A stretch of 64,000 nucleotides of DNA from Rhynchosporium graminicola (GCA_900074885.1 FJUW01000001.1:744001-808000), one strand, 5' to 3'; positions 47,491 to 57,727 are shown, counted from the stretch's first letter. The notes: generated from the sequence alone by a model not told the origin. Translations and numbers: made by a program.

Positions 47491-48724
47491 TTACGCTCTC
47501 GACATGACACCCCAAGCACGGATGATATTGTCAGTGTAACCAGCGAACAAGGTCTGTCCATCTCCGCTCCATGCCAAACTGACACACTCTGGCTCTCTGC
47601 TCTTCTTGCCAACGGCCTGGAACTCTGGCTTCAACTCATCAACCTTGCTCTTCTTCTCCAAATCGAAGATGATGATGCTGCTGGAGGTGGCAGCGCAGAG
47701 CCAGTATCGGTTGGGGGAGAAGACAAGTGCGTGGATCTCGTCACCAGCGTTCAAGGAGTAGAGATGCTTCGACTCGTTCAAGTCCCAGAGCATGGTAGTT
47801 CCGTCCTTTCCACCTGAAGCACAGAGAGATCCGTCGGGGGAGATAGTTACAGTGTTTATGTAGCCGGTGTGTCCAATGTGGTCAGTCTGCAGTCTGCAGG
47901 AAGAGAGCTCCCAAACCTATTTATACGAGGTTAGCAAATCTTCCATGACAGAAATATGCGTTCCAATGTGGGCCGGCCATGCGAGATCCTTTTATCAGAG
48001 CATATGGTGATGGTTTGTCTCATGGCCTGGTCTCCCAGGCTCTGAAGTAGCAAATACTTTATAAGTTGCGTAGCATCATGTAAATCTCGCATGTCCTCCT
48101 ACAGTCGCAAATTGGGATAATCTCACCTTGACAAGCTTGTCCCAACCACTGCTGACAATAACCGGGTTTTGGGGATTTGGGCTGAATCGAACGCAAGAAA
48201 CCCAATCGGCGTGTCCCTTCTCTGTGATGGTGAACTTGCAGTCACCAAGAGTGTTCCAGAGCTTGATTGTGCGATCGCGGGATCCAGAAACGATTTGTCT
48301 GTTGTCGGCGGAGAAGGAGACGGACAGAACATCGTTGGTGTGTCCAACGAATCGGCGTGTGGTGGTACCAGTGGCAAGCTCCCAAAGGCGGAGAGTCTTG
48401 TCCCAGGAGGCGGAAAGAGCGTAGGCACCGTCGGAAGAGATGACAACATCGGAGATGATGTGCGAGTGACCGTGGAGAGATTTCTGTGGGTGTCCGTAGG
48501 AAGACTCATCGCGGGTAAGGTTCCATTGAATGAGGGTCTTGTCGCGCGATCCGGAGAGCAGGACTGTACAAGTAAGTCAGTTAGCTGAAGCTCGAATTGT
48601 CCGTTTTGCGAATTTCGAAGTCATTCAGAAACGTACTGTTTGGATTCTCGAGAGAAGTCGCGAGGGACGTAACCCATCCGCTGTGGCCCTCGAGCGTTCC
48701 CTTCAAGATCAATTGTTCCGCCAT
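47491..48724 (-). CDS. cpc2: RACK1 / Cpc2 / Asc1 WD-repeat ribosomal scaffold protein
   Basis: Seven-bladed beta-propeller bound to the 40S ribosomal subunit that couples translation to signalling. Exons 48724-48637, 48563-48127 and 47916-47491 encode 316 residues, the family's usual size. The start is [23 protein letters not shown] repeats follow, for example [49 protein letters not shown] and [17 protein letters not shown], ending [22 protein letters not shown]. Intron 1 is 73 bases; intron 2 is 210 bases, long for this window, and carries a box C/D snoRNA described separately. Both splices restore repeats exactly. Because ribosomal-protein-like genes are highly transcribed, the intron is a good host for an snoRNA. 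Confidence 0.97.
47991..48084 (-). ncRNA. box C/D snoRNA, U24/snR24 type, in RACK1 intron 2
   Basis: Inside the 210-base intron (48126-47917), read on the minus strand. A short terminal stem TTTA/TAAA encloses a C box ATGATGC at 48079-48073 and a D box CTGA at 47998-47995. Between them lies TATTTGCTACTTCAGA, which matches, from memory, the rRNA guide of U24 (yeast snR24, human SNORD24) with a D'-like CAGA right after it; a C'-like ATGAGA and a second guide AAACCATCACCA before the D box also resemble U24. In yeast, snR24 lies in the intron of ASC1, the RACK1 homologue, so host and guest agree. U24 directs 2'-O-methylation of large-subunit rRNA. The last base of the C box departs from consensus, as it does in known U24 copies that I recall. 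Confidence 0.8.
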
Positions 48725-50049
48725 TTTTATTGATCGCTGAGCGCTGAATAATTCGATCGTAGCCGATGGGACAATATGGAAATCTGAAGATATTGGGTGT
48801 GGGATGGATTAGCATAAGCGAGACGCGATAGCATAAAGCGCTAGACTGAGTGGGGGAAAGCGGGCCCTTTCGCGGCTTAAATGCAGGTAGTGAGGTCTCT
48901 TTTGAGCATGACATAACACGGCCTTGAGGGATTAAATACACGTTCAGTGATCAATAAACTGGCTGAACAGCTAATCTTGAGCAAATCGATGTCAAAAATG
49001 CTGATCATTGTTTATTTAATGAGAATGAAACCAACCATCACTTTGAAGTGTAGCTGATGGCATACCAGGCTTCTTCGTTCCGAGGGCTGACCTCAGTCAA
49101 GTATTGAGACTCGCGAATATGAACTGCATGTTGATCTTGTTCAGGAACTGATTGCATATCATACCTTTCCAAGATGCATAGAGCCTCAAACTTCTACCAA
49201 GGACTTTCGAACAATCTTTCCTCTAGGTATCCAATGTGAACGGCATGAAATTTGGAACTCGATTTTACCGTCGGCTGGCAAATTTTTGATCGATATTTCA
49301 TGCTACATATGGTATAAGTCCGCTCCTTTGGCGAAAAGGTGCCTCGCGGTAGAAGGGGATACGTCCAGTATGTTAAGGAAGGAATATCAAACAGGCCTAA
49401 ATGGAAAAAAGCTACCTTAGTAGAATAAGTCGTCCACAGCCATTTGCTCTGACAGACCCTGACAGCGACATTTTTCGCACCGTGGATGCCAAATTAAAAC
49501 CCGAAAACATGAGTAGTCCTTCCCGAACTGGGCATCAATGCCAAGAGAAGCTGCAGGCTCACTGACTTGCAAGGAGGCGACGCCCATATGATATTGCCCC
49601 TTTCAGAAAGGAACAGTCTTGACCCCATACTCATACACATAGGCAATGATCTTGCCAGATACGCGATTGGAGAAGATTTAGTCAAGCAGTCATGTTGCTT
49701 CAAATCCTGGACAATGGTAGTCATATGACATATATGCATACCATGATGTTATGTCCGTAGCATGATGGCAAGATACCTAGAAGCGTCAGCTCAGCACCCT
49801 CTTCGTCATGTTCAGACACTCAGACGCCCAGACACACAAATGCCCAGTCATCTGTCCTGAGACATTAACGCAATGATGAAAACCGGACTCGGAACCGCAT
49901 GTGAATTGCCAAAGGCTCGTTGGTGTGGTAATGTACAGCTTGATTTCCCTTCGTACCCCGCAATCATTCCTCCACCACCACCAATTCACCCTTTCATCCT
50001 CCCGCAAACCAATTGCTCGTTTCGTCCATGTCCTCTCCCAATCAATTCT
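48725..50049. other. intergenic, no gene seen
   Basis: About 1.3 kb upstream of RACK1 and downstream of the COX9 stop. Short open frames only. Confidence 0.4.
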
Positions 50050-50509
50050 CTATGCAGAAGCATTGGCAGCTCTCCGGTCCTCCAACTTTGAGTAGTATGC
50101 GTCTCGTCTGGCGACTGCTGGGACGTGATATCCGTACCTGAGATGAATTGTCAGCAGCGACCACTAGATAGAGTATATGTAGCGTCGTTCATACCAGAAA
50201 GCGTATCCGAATGTTGTTCCAAGACCTACTTCCACAATCAGTCCTCGTTCTTCTGCACTGCCCATTACACCCCCAATCGCTCCTGTCGCTCTTATCGCTC
50301 TCAAGCATGTGCCAGTGCTTCACAGTACTTGATTTCCAGGTGCTGTATTCACTCACCAAATGCGACGCTGAGGTCAAGAACGAGGCCCCTTCGGAGCATC
50401 TAGAATTGAAGTCAGTTCGTGAAACTCAAGCATAAATTTGAGCTGCGAATTGATTAAGCTTCCAATAGGATCATAGAGAACTCACTCCGGTAATTGGTTT
50501 TATTGCCAT
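50050..50509 (-). CDS. COX9: cytochrome c oxidase subunit VIIa (Cox9 family)
   Basis: Small inner-membrane subunit of complex IV. Four short exons, 50509-50486, 50399-50357, 50225-50195 and 50137-50050, together encode 61 residues: MAIKPITG, then MLRRGLVLDLSVAF, then GLGTTFGYAFW, then YGYHVPAVARRDAYYSKLED. This matches the fungal subunit in length and order, with one membrane segment at about residues 15-35 and a charged C-terminal helix. Every intron has GT..AG ends (GTGAGT, GTGAGT, GTATGA donors) and all three joins keep frame. No exon is long enough to stand out alone, so the gene is invisible in an open-frame scan. No separate targeting peptide is expected for this subunit. Confidence 0.88.
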
Positions 50510-50834
50510 TGTGTGAGATGTGCGAACTCTTTGGATGAAAGCTCTCAACTGCTGTTTCTTGCTATTCCGTCGAAGAGTGATCGTTTGAGGGCGGAAATCG
50601 CATAATTTGGGCTTAGCTTTCATATTCACGTGATTGTGCACTGACCATTCGACATGAGCAATGAGCGCCGGGCCGCTCAGGTCGGGACTTGAAGAAGTCT
50701 ATATCCAATGCGACACGGTGAATCTTAACCCTACCAATTACGAGGTTAGGTAATGGGCTGAGGGATGAAAGCATCTTCTCCCTCTGAGTGAAAGGCTCTG
50801 GTCGCGTCTAATTCCATATCACGAAATTACAACG
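50510..50834. promoter_or_regulatory. divergent upstream region of COX9 and TAF8
   Basis: This 325-base gap lies between two start codons on opposite strands, so it must contain both promoters. No named motif was identified. Confidence 0.4.
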
Positions 50835-51840
50835 ATGGCTCCAATTTCTCCAGTCGAGTTGAAGAAAAGGGCGTCACCCTCCCAAAGTGATAATAGCGAA
50901 GAACCCTCTTCAAAGAGAAGACGTTATGATGTCGATATGCCACAGACTCCACCGGTAGAACCACCAGAGAGCTACTTTGAGTCCAAAACTGAGAAGGTCC
51001 CAATGTTCGACGACGATCCGCATCATCTGTTACTGCGCGCAATTGCTCTGTCCTTGGAGCATGTGGGATTTACAGGAGCCTCTTCAGAAGCACTGGAAGA
51101 ATTCTGCGCTGAGGTGGACGTTTGTTAGTGGGCCCTGATGCTAGCCGAATATATACTGTATATACTGACTTCGAGCAGACGCGGCGCAGTTTCTCTCCAG
51201 AGTCACGTCCTCGATGCTCAATGCCAGACGCTCACTCCCAACACCACTAGACTTCAAGTACGCCCTCTCAGAATTTGACCTTCCGATTGCCTCAATAGAA
51301 CCTCACTTACGACCACCAATACCTGCCTCCAAGTTGCTTTTACAGCTGGAACCTGCATCACCTGTAGAGTTGGCCCCTGCATCTTTGGAGAAGCTGCTGG
51401 GAGACGCTTTGAGTGGTGAAGCTGAAAAGAAAGTCAAGCCATACATTCCTAAAAGATTTCCCGCGTTTCCAAGCAAGCATACTTTCAAATGGACTGAGAG
51501 GGATTCTGGGCGCGAGACGAATCCAAGGAGGGTCAGAGAAGAAGCTGCGAAGCTCGCTAGACAAAGTGAAGAGGCACTGCGACGTTTGACGAAGGTAGCG
51601 AAGGCAGGGAAGGAGAAAGACGTCAAAAAAGCAGCGAGCAAAGATCCAAAAAGCAAAGCGCGGCATGAGATGTGGGAGAAGACAATAGGAGCATTATCGA
51701 CTGATCGTGTGGAGGCAGCTGTGAAAGAAGGCTTGGAGGACAATGACCGAGGTCTAATTGTGAATGCTGATAGGTCTTTCCATAGGAAGGGCACGGCAGC
51801 AAAGAAAAAGCCTCCTCTGCCAGTGATAGAGGGGCTATGA
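50835..51840 (+). CDS. TAF8: TFIID subunit 8 (TAF8)
   Basis: Histone-fold subunit of the general transcription factor TFIID, normally paired with TAF10. Exons 50835-51123 and 51179-51840 encode 316 residues. A basic lead (SSKRRRYDVD) precedes the bromodomain-associated histone fold at about 58-135: HHLLLRAIALSLEHVGFTGAS, EEFCAEVDVYAAQFLSRVTS and ARRSLPTPLDFKYALSEF. Splicing at GTTAGT..GAGCAG completes the VDVYAAQFL helix. The TAF8 C-terminal motif is YIPKRFPAFPSKHTFKWTE followed by RVREEAAKLARQSEEALRRL. The tail is Lys-rich (AKAGKEKDVKKA). Fungal TAF8 proteins are similar in size. Confidence 0.9.
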
Positions 51841-52179
51841 TGTATGATTTTTTGCTTTGGAGTTGGACTTTGGAGGCATGGCAGCAAGGCGTTTGGCAGG
51901 GCGATTCCAGGGAAGGTTTGCACTGGAATTGCAACCGCTGTGGTCTCACGAGGCTGGGCAGATGGAAATGTAAATTAACTGTACATGGTCAAATTAGTCG
52001 CAGAGTGAGACTTGACTTAGGTGGAGACTTGCATGCCTAAGGTATATCAAACATTCACACATTTCGGTCATGCTGTGAGACATTCTGCCGATTAAGCAAA
52101 CTAAAACATCATCATCGTACAACCTCCAAAAACCTAAACTCCCAAGTCCCCGAGATATCAAAAAGATTCATCATACAAT
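51841..52179. other. convergent intergenic region
   Basis: This 339-base gap lies between the stops of TAF8 (plus) and SOM1 (minus). It holds both transcript ends; nothing else was seen. Confidence 0.45.
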
Positions 52180-52564
52180 TCAAGTTCCTTTCTCTTTCTC
52201 CGCTGTATCCGTCTTTTCCCAAGCAGTCGTCTCTAACATAAAACTTTTCTGCCCATCCTTACACCTACACCAAAGAAGTCAGCCTCATTAACCCATCAAC
52301 CACTCCACCACGAAGCACCACCACAACACAACACATGCCTCTTCCCAAAACTCACCGTCTGAAAAGCCTCTCCACCGGGAAACACTTCGTGACACTCCCC
52401 CTCGTCACCGGCTCCTCAACCTCACATTTATACTGCAGCATAGAAAAAAGTTCGCAAGCCTTCAAGTCGCCGCGGAATCCTTTGCGAGTGCTTCCTTTTA
52501 TGTTCGTTTGTGTCCGCAAGGGGAGGTCGCTGGCTGGGAAGACTTCGACGTTCAAGGGTGCCAT
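52180..52564 (-). CDS. SOM1: Som1, inner-membrane peptidase (IMP) complex subunit
   Basis: Two exons, 52564-52356 and 52264-52180, encode 97 residues. Som1 assists the mitochondrial inner membrane peptidase that trims intermembrane-space proteins. The protein reads MAPLNVEVFPASDLPLRTQTN, then KACELFSMLQYKCEVEEP, TKCFPVERLFRR and, after the splice, CKDGQKSFMLETTAWEK; the TTAWE near the end is typical. The four cysteines form two C-x9-C pairs (ACELFSMLQYKC and KCFPVERLFRRC), and the fourth Cys is only seen when exon 2 is joined. That twin CX9C pattern fits import by the Mia40 disulfide relay rather than a cleaved presequence. Starts 132 bases from the divergent gene at 52697. Confidence 0.85.
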
Positions 52565-52696
52565 GGTGGGCTGTGAGTGGGAACAGATTGGATCAGGAGT
52601 CTTTGTTTCACGCTGCTTGGAATAAAAAGTTTGTGAGAGGTTTAGGAAGGAGGAAAGTAAGAGAGGATTGGGAGGAGGGAAGAGGAGAGAAAGAAG
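52565..52696. promoter_or_regulatory. compact divergent promoter
   Basis: Only 132 bases separate the start codons of SOM1 (minus) and the Rad51-paralogue-like gene (plus). Both promoters and leaders must fit here, so shared control elements are likely. The plus strand is purine-rich (GGAGGAAAG, GAGGAGAGAAAG). Confidence 0.5.
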
Positions 52697-53490
52697 ATGG
52701 CAACAATAATATCATCGACCGAAGTTCTCGGTGCAAGAATGTTGCGTGAAATAGCTGCGGAAGAAGGGAGTTTAGAAGATGTACGTACGCCCCTCTCTTT
52801 ATTCTTCATCTAGACTTCCTCATCTAGTGATCCAAGTTCAAGAAAAGTCACATGAATGTCACATGCCATCCCAGCTCCCTAACTCTAACTCTCAACACAC
52901 AGCTCCTCAAAGACCTCCGTGCAGCGAGCATACCCAATCCCTCACGAACAGGCATAAAAGCCCTCGACTCTCTCTGGAAAACCCACGGCGGAAAACTTTC
53001 CATCACAGGCCGCACGCTCCCGCTGCTACACCACATACTAATTCACCTCATATCGCCTTGCCATCTCAACGGGACAATCGCGCTGCTCGATCTCACAGGA
53101 AGATTCTCACCCTCTCACCTCCTCGACTCCTCATCATCCTCGTTGCCGTCTTTGCAGAAAGCAGATCTCCAACACATCCACGTCTTCCGACCCACGAAGT
53201 CCAATCTAAAAGCTACGCTTGATAGTATAGAGACGTACATGCTTTATGGCGAGCATAGGAGTCATGGGAAAGAATGGTTGGGTATCATTGTGAACGGAGG
53301 GGTTGGGGGAGATATTAATCTAGGGTGGAGGGGATGGTTGAGGGTAGAGAGGGAGGTGGTCCCGGCTTTGGGGGAGGGTGTTAGTGTTGAGGAGGTTTGG
53401 GGGGAGAGGGGAAGGAGAGAGGAGGCTTTGAATTCGAAGGGTTGGAGAGCGGAGGATGGTGACTGTGAGGGGTTTATGTGGCGGTACTGA
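52697..53490 (+). CDS. RecA-fold protein, divergent Rad51 paralogue (XRCC2-like)
   Basis: Exons 52697-52780 and 52903-53490 encode 223 residues. The first exon reads MATIISSTEVLGARMLREIAAEE and the second continues LLKDLRAASIPNPSRTGIKALDSLW, a lead-in typical of Rad51 relatives (specific locus then central core). The strand GTIALLDLTGRFSPSHL looks like a Walker B region, followed by QHIHVFRPTKSNLKATLDSI and EWLGIIVNGG. The Walker A position (KLSITGRTLPLLHHIL) lacks the usual GxxxxGKT, so ATP binding is doubtful. XRCC2-type proteins of fungi are similar in size and act in homologous recombination. Identity is from pattern only. The C terminus is Glu/Arg/Gly-rich with a GT-rich base composition unlike the neighbouring exons. 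Confidence 0.5.
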
Positions 53491-53981
53491 AGAGGATGGT
53501 ACTTGGAGATTTAATCGCTTATCGCTGTTGATTGCTTGTGTGGAGGAAAGCTACTTTCTACAGTAGAGACCAACGAACGTGAGCTTCCCCTCCTGTCTAT
53601 ATGCGATTTCTATTCTGGTTCTTGAATTTTGTTGCACGTCGTACACTTGTCAGCTGTTTTAGATTGCCTGCTATCTTAGGTTCGTATTTCGCTTGCTTCT
53701 TCTATTTGATTCTGTTAAAATTGCACGTCGTTTCCCGCATTCTTGAGAAGCCTATTTGGCCAGATAGCAGAAAAAGCTCGATCTGCCGTTGCTTCTACAG
53801 CTCTGCCATATAGAGTCACAGAATTCGGTAAGAATGCTTACTAGACCGTGGAAGGTATTCAAATTAAGTGAAAGAATACAGAATATAATGCTTTAAGTCA
53901 ATTTTATTTAATGTGATGATGTCCTAACATGACATGCATTTGACCACTTTCTTTAAATATGAACATGGCATTCGTCATCAT
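53491..53981. other. convergent intergenic region
   Basis: About 490 bases between two 3' ends, AT-rich, without a supported gene. Confidence 0.45.
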
Positions 53982-56933
53982 CTACTCGGTATCATCCTCC
54001 CACCTCCTTACTCCAGGATACACATTCAGAGCCGCCTCTCTTTGGCGAGAACTCTCATCAAGCGGCCCCATAACCTTCATCACACTGTCCCTATACCTAA
54101 TCCGAAAATACCATGCCACAACATTATGCACACCTTCCGCATTCTTCCACTCTTGCCGTATCTCCTCTAAGACAGCAAAGACCGCAAAATCCGCCACGGA
54201 AATAGTCGAGCCTGCAATGTACGGCGCTTCGAGGGCATATCCTTCCCAGATCCTCAGCTCGGTTTGGAAGTGTTTCACGTGGAATGGCTGTGCTCGCCAC
54301 CTTTTGACGAGCAACGTCGATTGCTGGAGACGCGTGTACTGTCTGCCGATGTCAACCTGGGATTTTGGAGATAAACTCGTTTTATATCCGTAGATTGTGT
54401 CGAGATAGAGCATGATTGCGAAATCTCCAACGACGGTTGTCTTGCTTATATCGTTGTCTACGAATTTGATAGGTAAGCTTTCTGGAATTTCCGGCGCACC
54501 CTGGTTCAAACTTCCATCCTTCCACGTAAAAGCTGGTGAGAGGCTGTCTTCGATCCAGTCGATATTTTTCTCGGCCAAGTACAGCTTGACGCGTAAATTG
54601 GCAACGGCATCTGCTGATAGGAACAACTTTCGAGTATTGGATAGGTGTAGCACGTCAAAACCAATCCCGTAAAATTCCTTCCAGTCAAACTCTGTTGACT
54701 GGTTCTCATTGCCAAAAGCACGAATCATCTGTTCGGCCTCTGAAGTGTTCCCATTCAGCACAGTTCTTGCTTTCTCCTTGGTCTTTGCAACAGCACCTTG
54801 GCCCCAGATTTTCGTTTGATCCTTGTCGAGGTATGTCCCAATGAGTCTAAATGTCAAAGAGATACGCCCCCCTTGATAGGCTAGTTCTTCTGCCATCTTC
54901 TCACTGGCCAACCTCTTATCCTGTCGTATACCATGAAGCCAGCGCTCGTTGGTGAGCAAGCCCATCTTGCACATTGAGTTGTGAGGAAGGCCTGCTCTCT
55001 GAGTTTGACGAGGTTCTACCACATTTTCAATAGCCGCATCGCTACCTTTCTTCTTGCTGCCTTTCCGCCTCTTGGTTCGGAAGACCATCGTTCTTTGAGC
55101 CCCAAGACTGACATTTGCAATAAAGGTGTCCGGCACAATATCCAAAGTTTTGTCGCTATGCTCCGAGATGTAATCCGAACCAGTTCGATACATCTGAATC
55201 AACACATGGTTGACCTCATGTCCAAGATGTTTCTCAACTTCTTTCCGAATAAGCGAGACTGTTGCTGAAAACGGCAGTAGAGGTGGCGACTCATCTGCGG
55301 GATGCCGGTAGATGGGGATACTGCCATCACCCGCAAGTGATCCCTGTACTGCTACTAGCCTTGGAACCTCACCACCTTGATGCGACATCGTCTGCCATCG
55401 AACCTCATCGCGGATCTGCTCATAGATATTATCGGCAATTTTATCATCGAGAATATTCTTGATAATTGTGGTATCGCCTTCACAAAGAACAGGAAATGCA
55501 TCCTCGCTAGATGAATCCTGCTCAATCACATAGTCGGTATTGACGGCAACGGCGCTCATCGAAGCTGTCAGGCTGGCCATGTCAAATTCTTCTGCCTTCG
55601 AATCAGGTTTGAGTGCTTCAGTCTGTGTGCTACTTGATGTCATATCTGTCGCCTGGCCTACTGATTTTGGCAAGTCCTCGGGCACTTTCGTTCCTGCATC
55701 TGACGTTTCTACTATTGATAAGTGACTTTGCCCAGAAGATGGTTCAGCAGCTCCAGATTCTTTGCTCGAAGGCTGTGATGGGTTCGAGGGACGTCGTCGA
55801 GTTCTGATTTTCTGCCTTACTCTGTCGCGATTCTTGGACTCGCCATCTGCTGGTCTTGAAGGGATCTTTATATCTTGTAAATGACCTACTTCATTACTCT
55901 CAGCCCGACGTGAATATCCAGGACTTTCTGCAGTAACAAGGGAATGTGGTATAGGAACGCTCGTTTCCCTCTGCTTGCCTGCCGACCTGTCCTTCCTCAC
56001 ATTAAGACTAGACATTAGTTCATCTAGTGAGGAGTTTTCTCCTCTAGGTCCTGGCCGTGGTTGACTGTTTGGAGGGGGTGGTCTGCCTTTAGCTTTCACC
56101 TGCAACTTCTTCGCCAGGACGGTACTGGATACTATCTCACATCCAGTAAATTCGACCAATTGACGCAAAGCTTCTTCGTGCCTGGATCTACTTCGGTAGC
56201 CAACACAGTCGTCGATGATGGTGATGGTGTAGCCATGCCGCGCGGCATCCATAGCGGTTGCAAAGACGCTAATATTTGTCAGAACTCCACAAATGAAGAT
56301 TTCCGTCACGAATTTAGCTCGTAATGTCTGCACGAGGCTTCCATCTCGGAAGGCAGAGTACCAGGTTTTCTGGAAAATCAGATCCTTGGTAACATCCACA
56401 GCGACAAGAGCTTCCTGAACAAAGTTTGTCTTCGACGACATGGCCAGAACCACCTGTGGATGCTTTCCAGGTTTGACAGATAAAAATGTCTCCATCACTG
56501 GATCCCCCATCTTATCCAATGCTCCCCCTGGACTGGTCTCTGATGAATATCCATTACTTTCGGACGTCTTTTTCGAGCCATCCTGTATTTCAGACGATGA
56601 TCTTCTAGGAGACATTCCTCGAGCATTGTTGTCTGCGTCATCTCCATTATCCCCGTTGTTTTTGATCTTCAATTCGGCGTCGGTGATGAGACTTTCGCTC
56701 TCTCCGTACTCCTCGTTGACTGGTCTTGATTCCTGGAAGAGGCTTCGAATCCATATGACATTGCCAGTAGCCCGAAAGTCTGGCACGAGTCGTACTATTC
56801 TATCGACAAACCCGGCGGGACTTCGAACGGGCAGTATGGCGTCTGAGCCAACGAAGTCGTTTTGGAGGTCGAGGACTAACAATGCCGAGCGGGTTTGCAC
56901 GAATGGCAGGCTCTGGGCGTCGATTTTGAACAT
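53982..56933 (-). CDS. three-domain fusion: isochorismatase-like hydrolase, AlkB-like dioxygenase, GST-like domain
   Basis: Intronless 983-residue protein. Residues about 14-285 form an isochorismatase-like cysteine hydrolase with the triad visible: Asp22 (LVLDLQNDF), Lys189 (IFQKTWYSAF) and Cys215 (FICGVLTN). An acidic Ser-rich insert occupies about 85-140. A disordered, basic, Ser/Pro-rich linker spans about 285-475. Residues about 480-705 are an AlkB-type Fe(II)/2-oxoglutarate dioxygenase: His592 and Asp594 in EHSDKT, His667 in RWLHGIR, and Arg690/Arg696 in RISLTFR, so the metal and co-substrate residues are intact. Residues about 760-970 resemble a GST: an N-terminal thioredoxin-like part and a helical part with STISVADFAVFAVLEE. 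The usual GST catalytic residue is not obvious. Substrates are unknown; a repair or RNA-demethylation role is possible from the AlkB part only. Confidence 0.9.
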   Translation of the reverse strand: MFKIDAQSLPFVQTRSALLVLDLQNDFVGSDAILPVRSPAGFVDRIVRLVPDFRATGNVIWIRSLFQESRPVNEEYGESESLITDAELKIKNNGDNGDDADNNARGMSPRRSSSEIQDGSKKTSESNGYSSETSPGGALDKMGDPVMETFLSVKPGKHPQVVLAMSSKTNFVQEALVAVDVTKDLIFQKTWYSAFRDGSLVQTLRAKFVTEIFICGVLTNISVFATAMDAARHGYTITIIDDCVGYRSRSRHEEALRQLVEFTGCEIVSSTVLAKKLQVKAKGRPPPPNSQPRPGPRGENSSLDELMSSLNVRKDRSAGKQRETSVPIPHSLVTAESPGYSRRAESNEVGHLQDIKIPSRPADGESKNRDRVRQKIRTRRRPSNPSQPSSKESGAAEPSSGQSHLSIVETSDAGTKVPEDLPKSVGQATDMTSSSTQTEALKPDSKAEEFDMASLTASMSAVAVNTDYVIEQDSSSEDAFPVLCEGDTTIIKNILDDKIADNIYEQIRDEVRWQTMSHQGGEVPRLVAVQGSLAGDGSIPIYRHPADESPPLLPFSATVSLIRKEVEKHLGHEVNHVLIQMYRTGSDYISEHSDKTLDIVPDTFIANVSLGAQRTMVFRTKRRKGSKKKGSDAAIENVVEPRQTQRAGLPHNSMCKMGLLTNERWLHGIRQDKRLASEKMAEELAYQGGRISLTFRLIGTYLDKDQTKIWGQGAVAKTKEKARTVLNGNTSEAEQMIRAFGNENQSTEFDWKEFYGIGFDVLHLSNTRKLFLSADAVANLRVKLYLAEKNIDWIEDSLSPAFTWKDGSLNQGAPEIPESLPIKFVDNDISKTTVVGDFAIMLYLDTIYGYKTSLSPKSQVDIGRQYTRLQQSTLLVKRWRAQPFHVKHFQTELRIWEGYALEAPYIAGSTISVADFAVFAVLEEIRQEWKNAEGVHNVVAWYFRIRYRDSVMKVMGPLDESSRQREAALNVYPGVRRWEDDTE

Positions 56934-57620
56934 TTCGATTGGGAGACTGAAGGCACATATCGATAAGCATTTGATGAGGCGGGCAGCGGATATTTTAAGA
57001 GATGATAATATGCAGTGGTATGCAGGAGCAAGGTCAAGGGCAGCGGATGTTTAAGGAAGATCTGTTATGCCACGCGACTTAGATTGGGGAGCATGCAGAC
57101 GTACAGGCAGGCATACTTATACTGCTACTTGCAATTCTTATTCGAAGAATGGGACATCACCGGTCGGTGGTAAGTCAATACACCCGCCCGATTCGCAAGG
57201 AGAGAAATCCGTCAACCGGCATGGTCGTTCTGTTGCTTCGATTCTGTAGATTGGCTATCAGCACTCATGATGCATCGAACAGTCGACTATCCACCGTTTG
57301 TTCGCAGTAAGAGGAGCAAGGCAAAGACATATGCATTTTAGAAAGACGCAGAGCCAGGGGATGTAGGTGTGCCGATGGAGTAGGGTAGGGAGGGCTCTTC
57401 GAAGTTTATTAACTGGGATGGTTACAAAGGAAAGGCACATGTGGTTGCAGACCAGAGCAGAACAGGGAATGAGCAGGGACAGGGACTAGTGAGTGGGACG
57501 GATGTCGATAGCAGTCAGGGCTGAACATTGCCCAATTCGGCAATTAGCTGTTAATTGTGATCTCCAGGTGATTGAATACAAGTGTCAGCAAATACTGCTG
57601 CAAACGGAAATTTTGCAACA

Positions 57621-57657
57621 CATATATATATATATATATATATCTATATTTATATAT
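57621..57657. repeat. AT dinucleotide microsatellite
   Basis: An uninterrupted (AT)n run of about 11 units from 57622, followed by an imperfect TATATTTATATATA continuation. Confidence 0.9.
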
Positions 57658-57692
57658 AGCTGTGCCTCAGCGGCCTTGGCTTCTCGGCAAAT

Positions 57693-57727
57693 CCTGAAAC
57701 CTGAAACCTGAAACCTGAAACCTCAAA
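57693..57727. repeat. tandem 7-mer CCTGAAA, five copies
   Basis: Four perfect copies of CCTGAAA and a fifth with one change (CCTCAAA), head to tail. Degenerate relatives (CTTGAAACTTGCAACTT) continue to about 57750. Confidence 0.9.

Noticed and set aside
57621..57727. CRISPR-like or telomeric array
   Set aside because: The repeats are a microsatellite and a 7-mer tandem without spacers, and the 7-mer is not a telomere unit.
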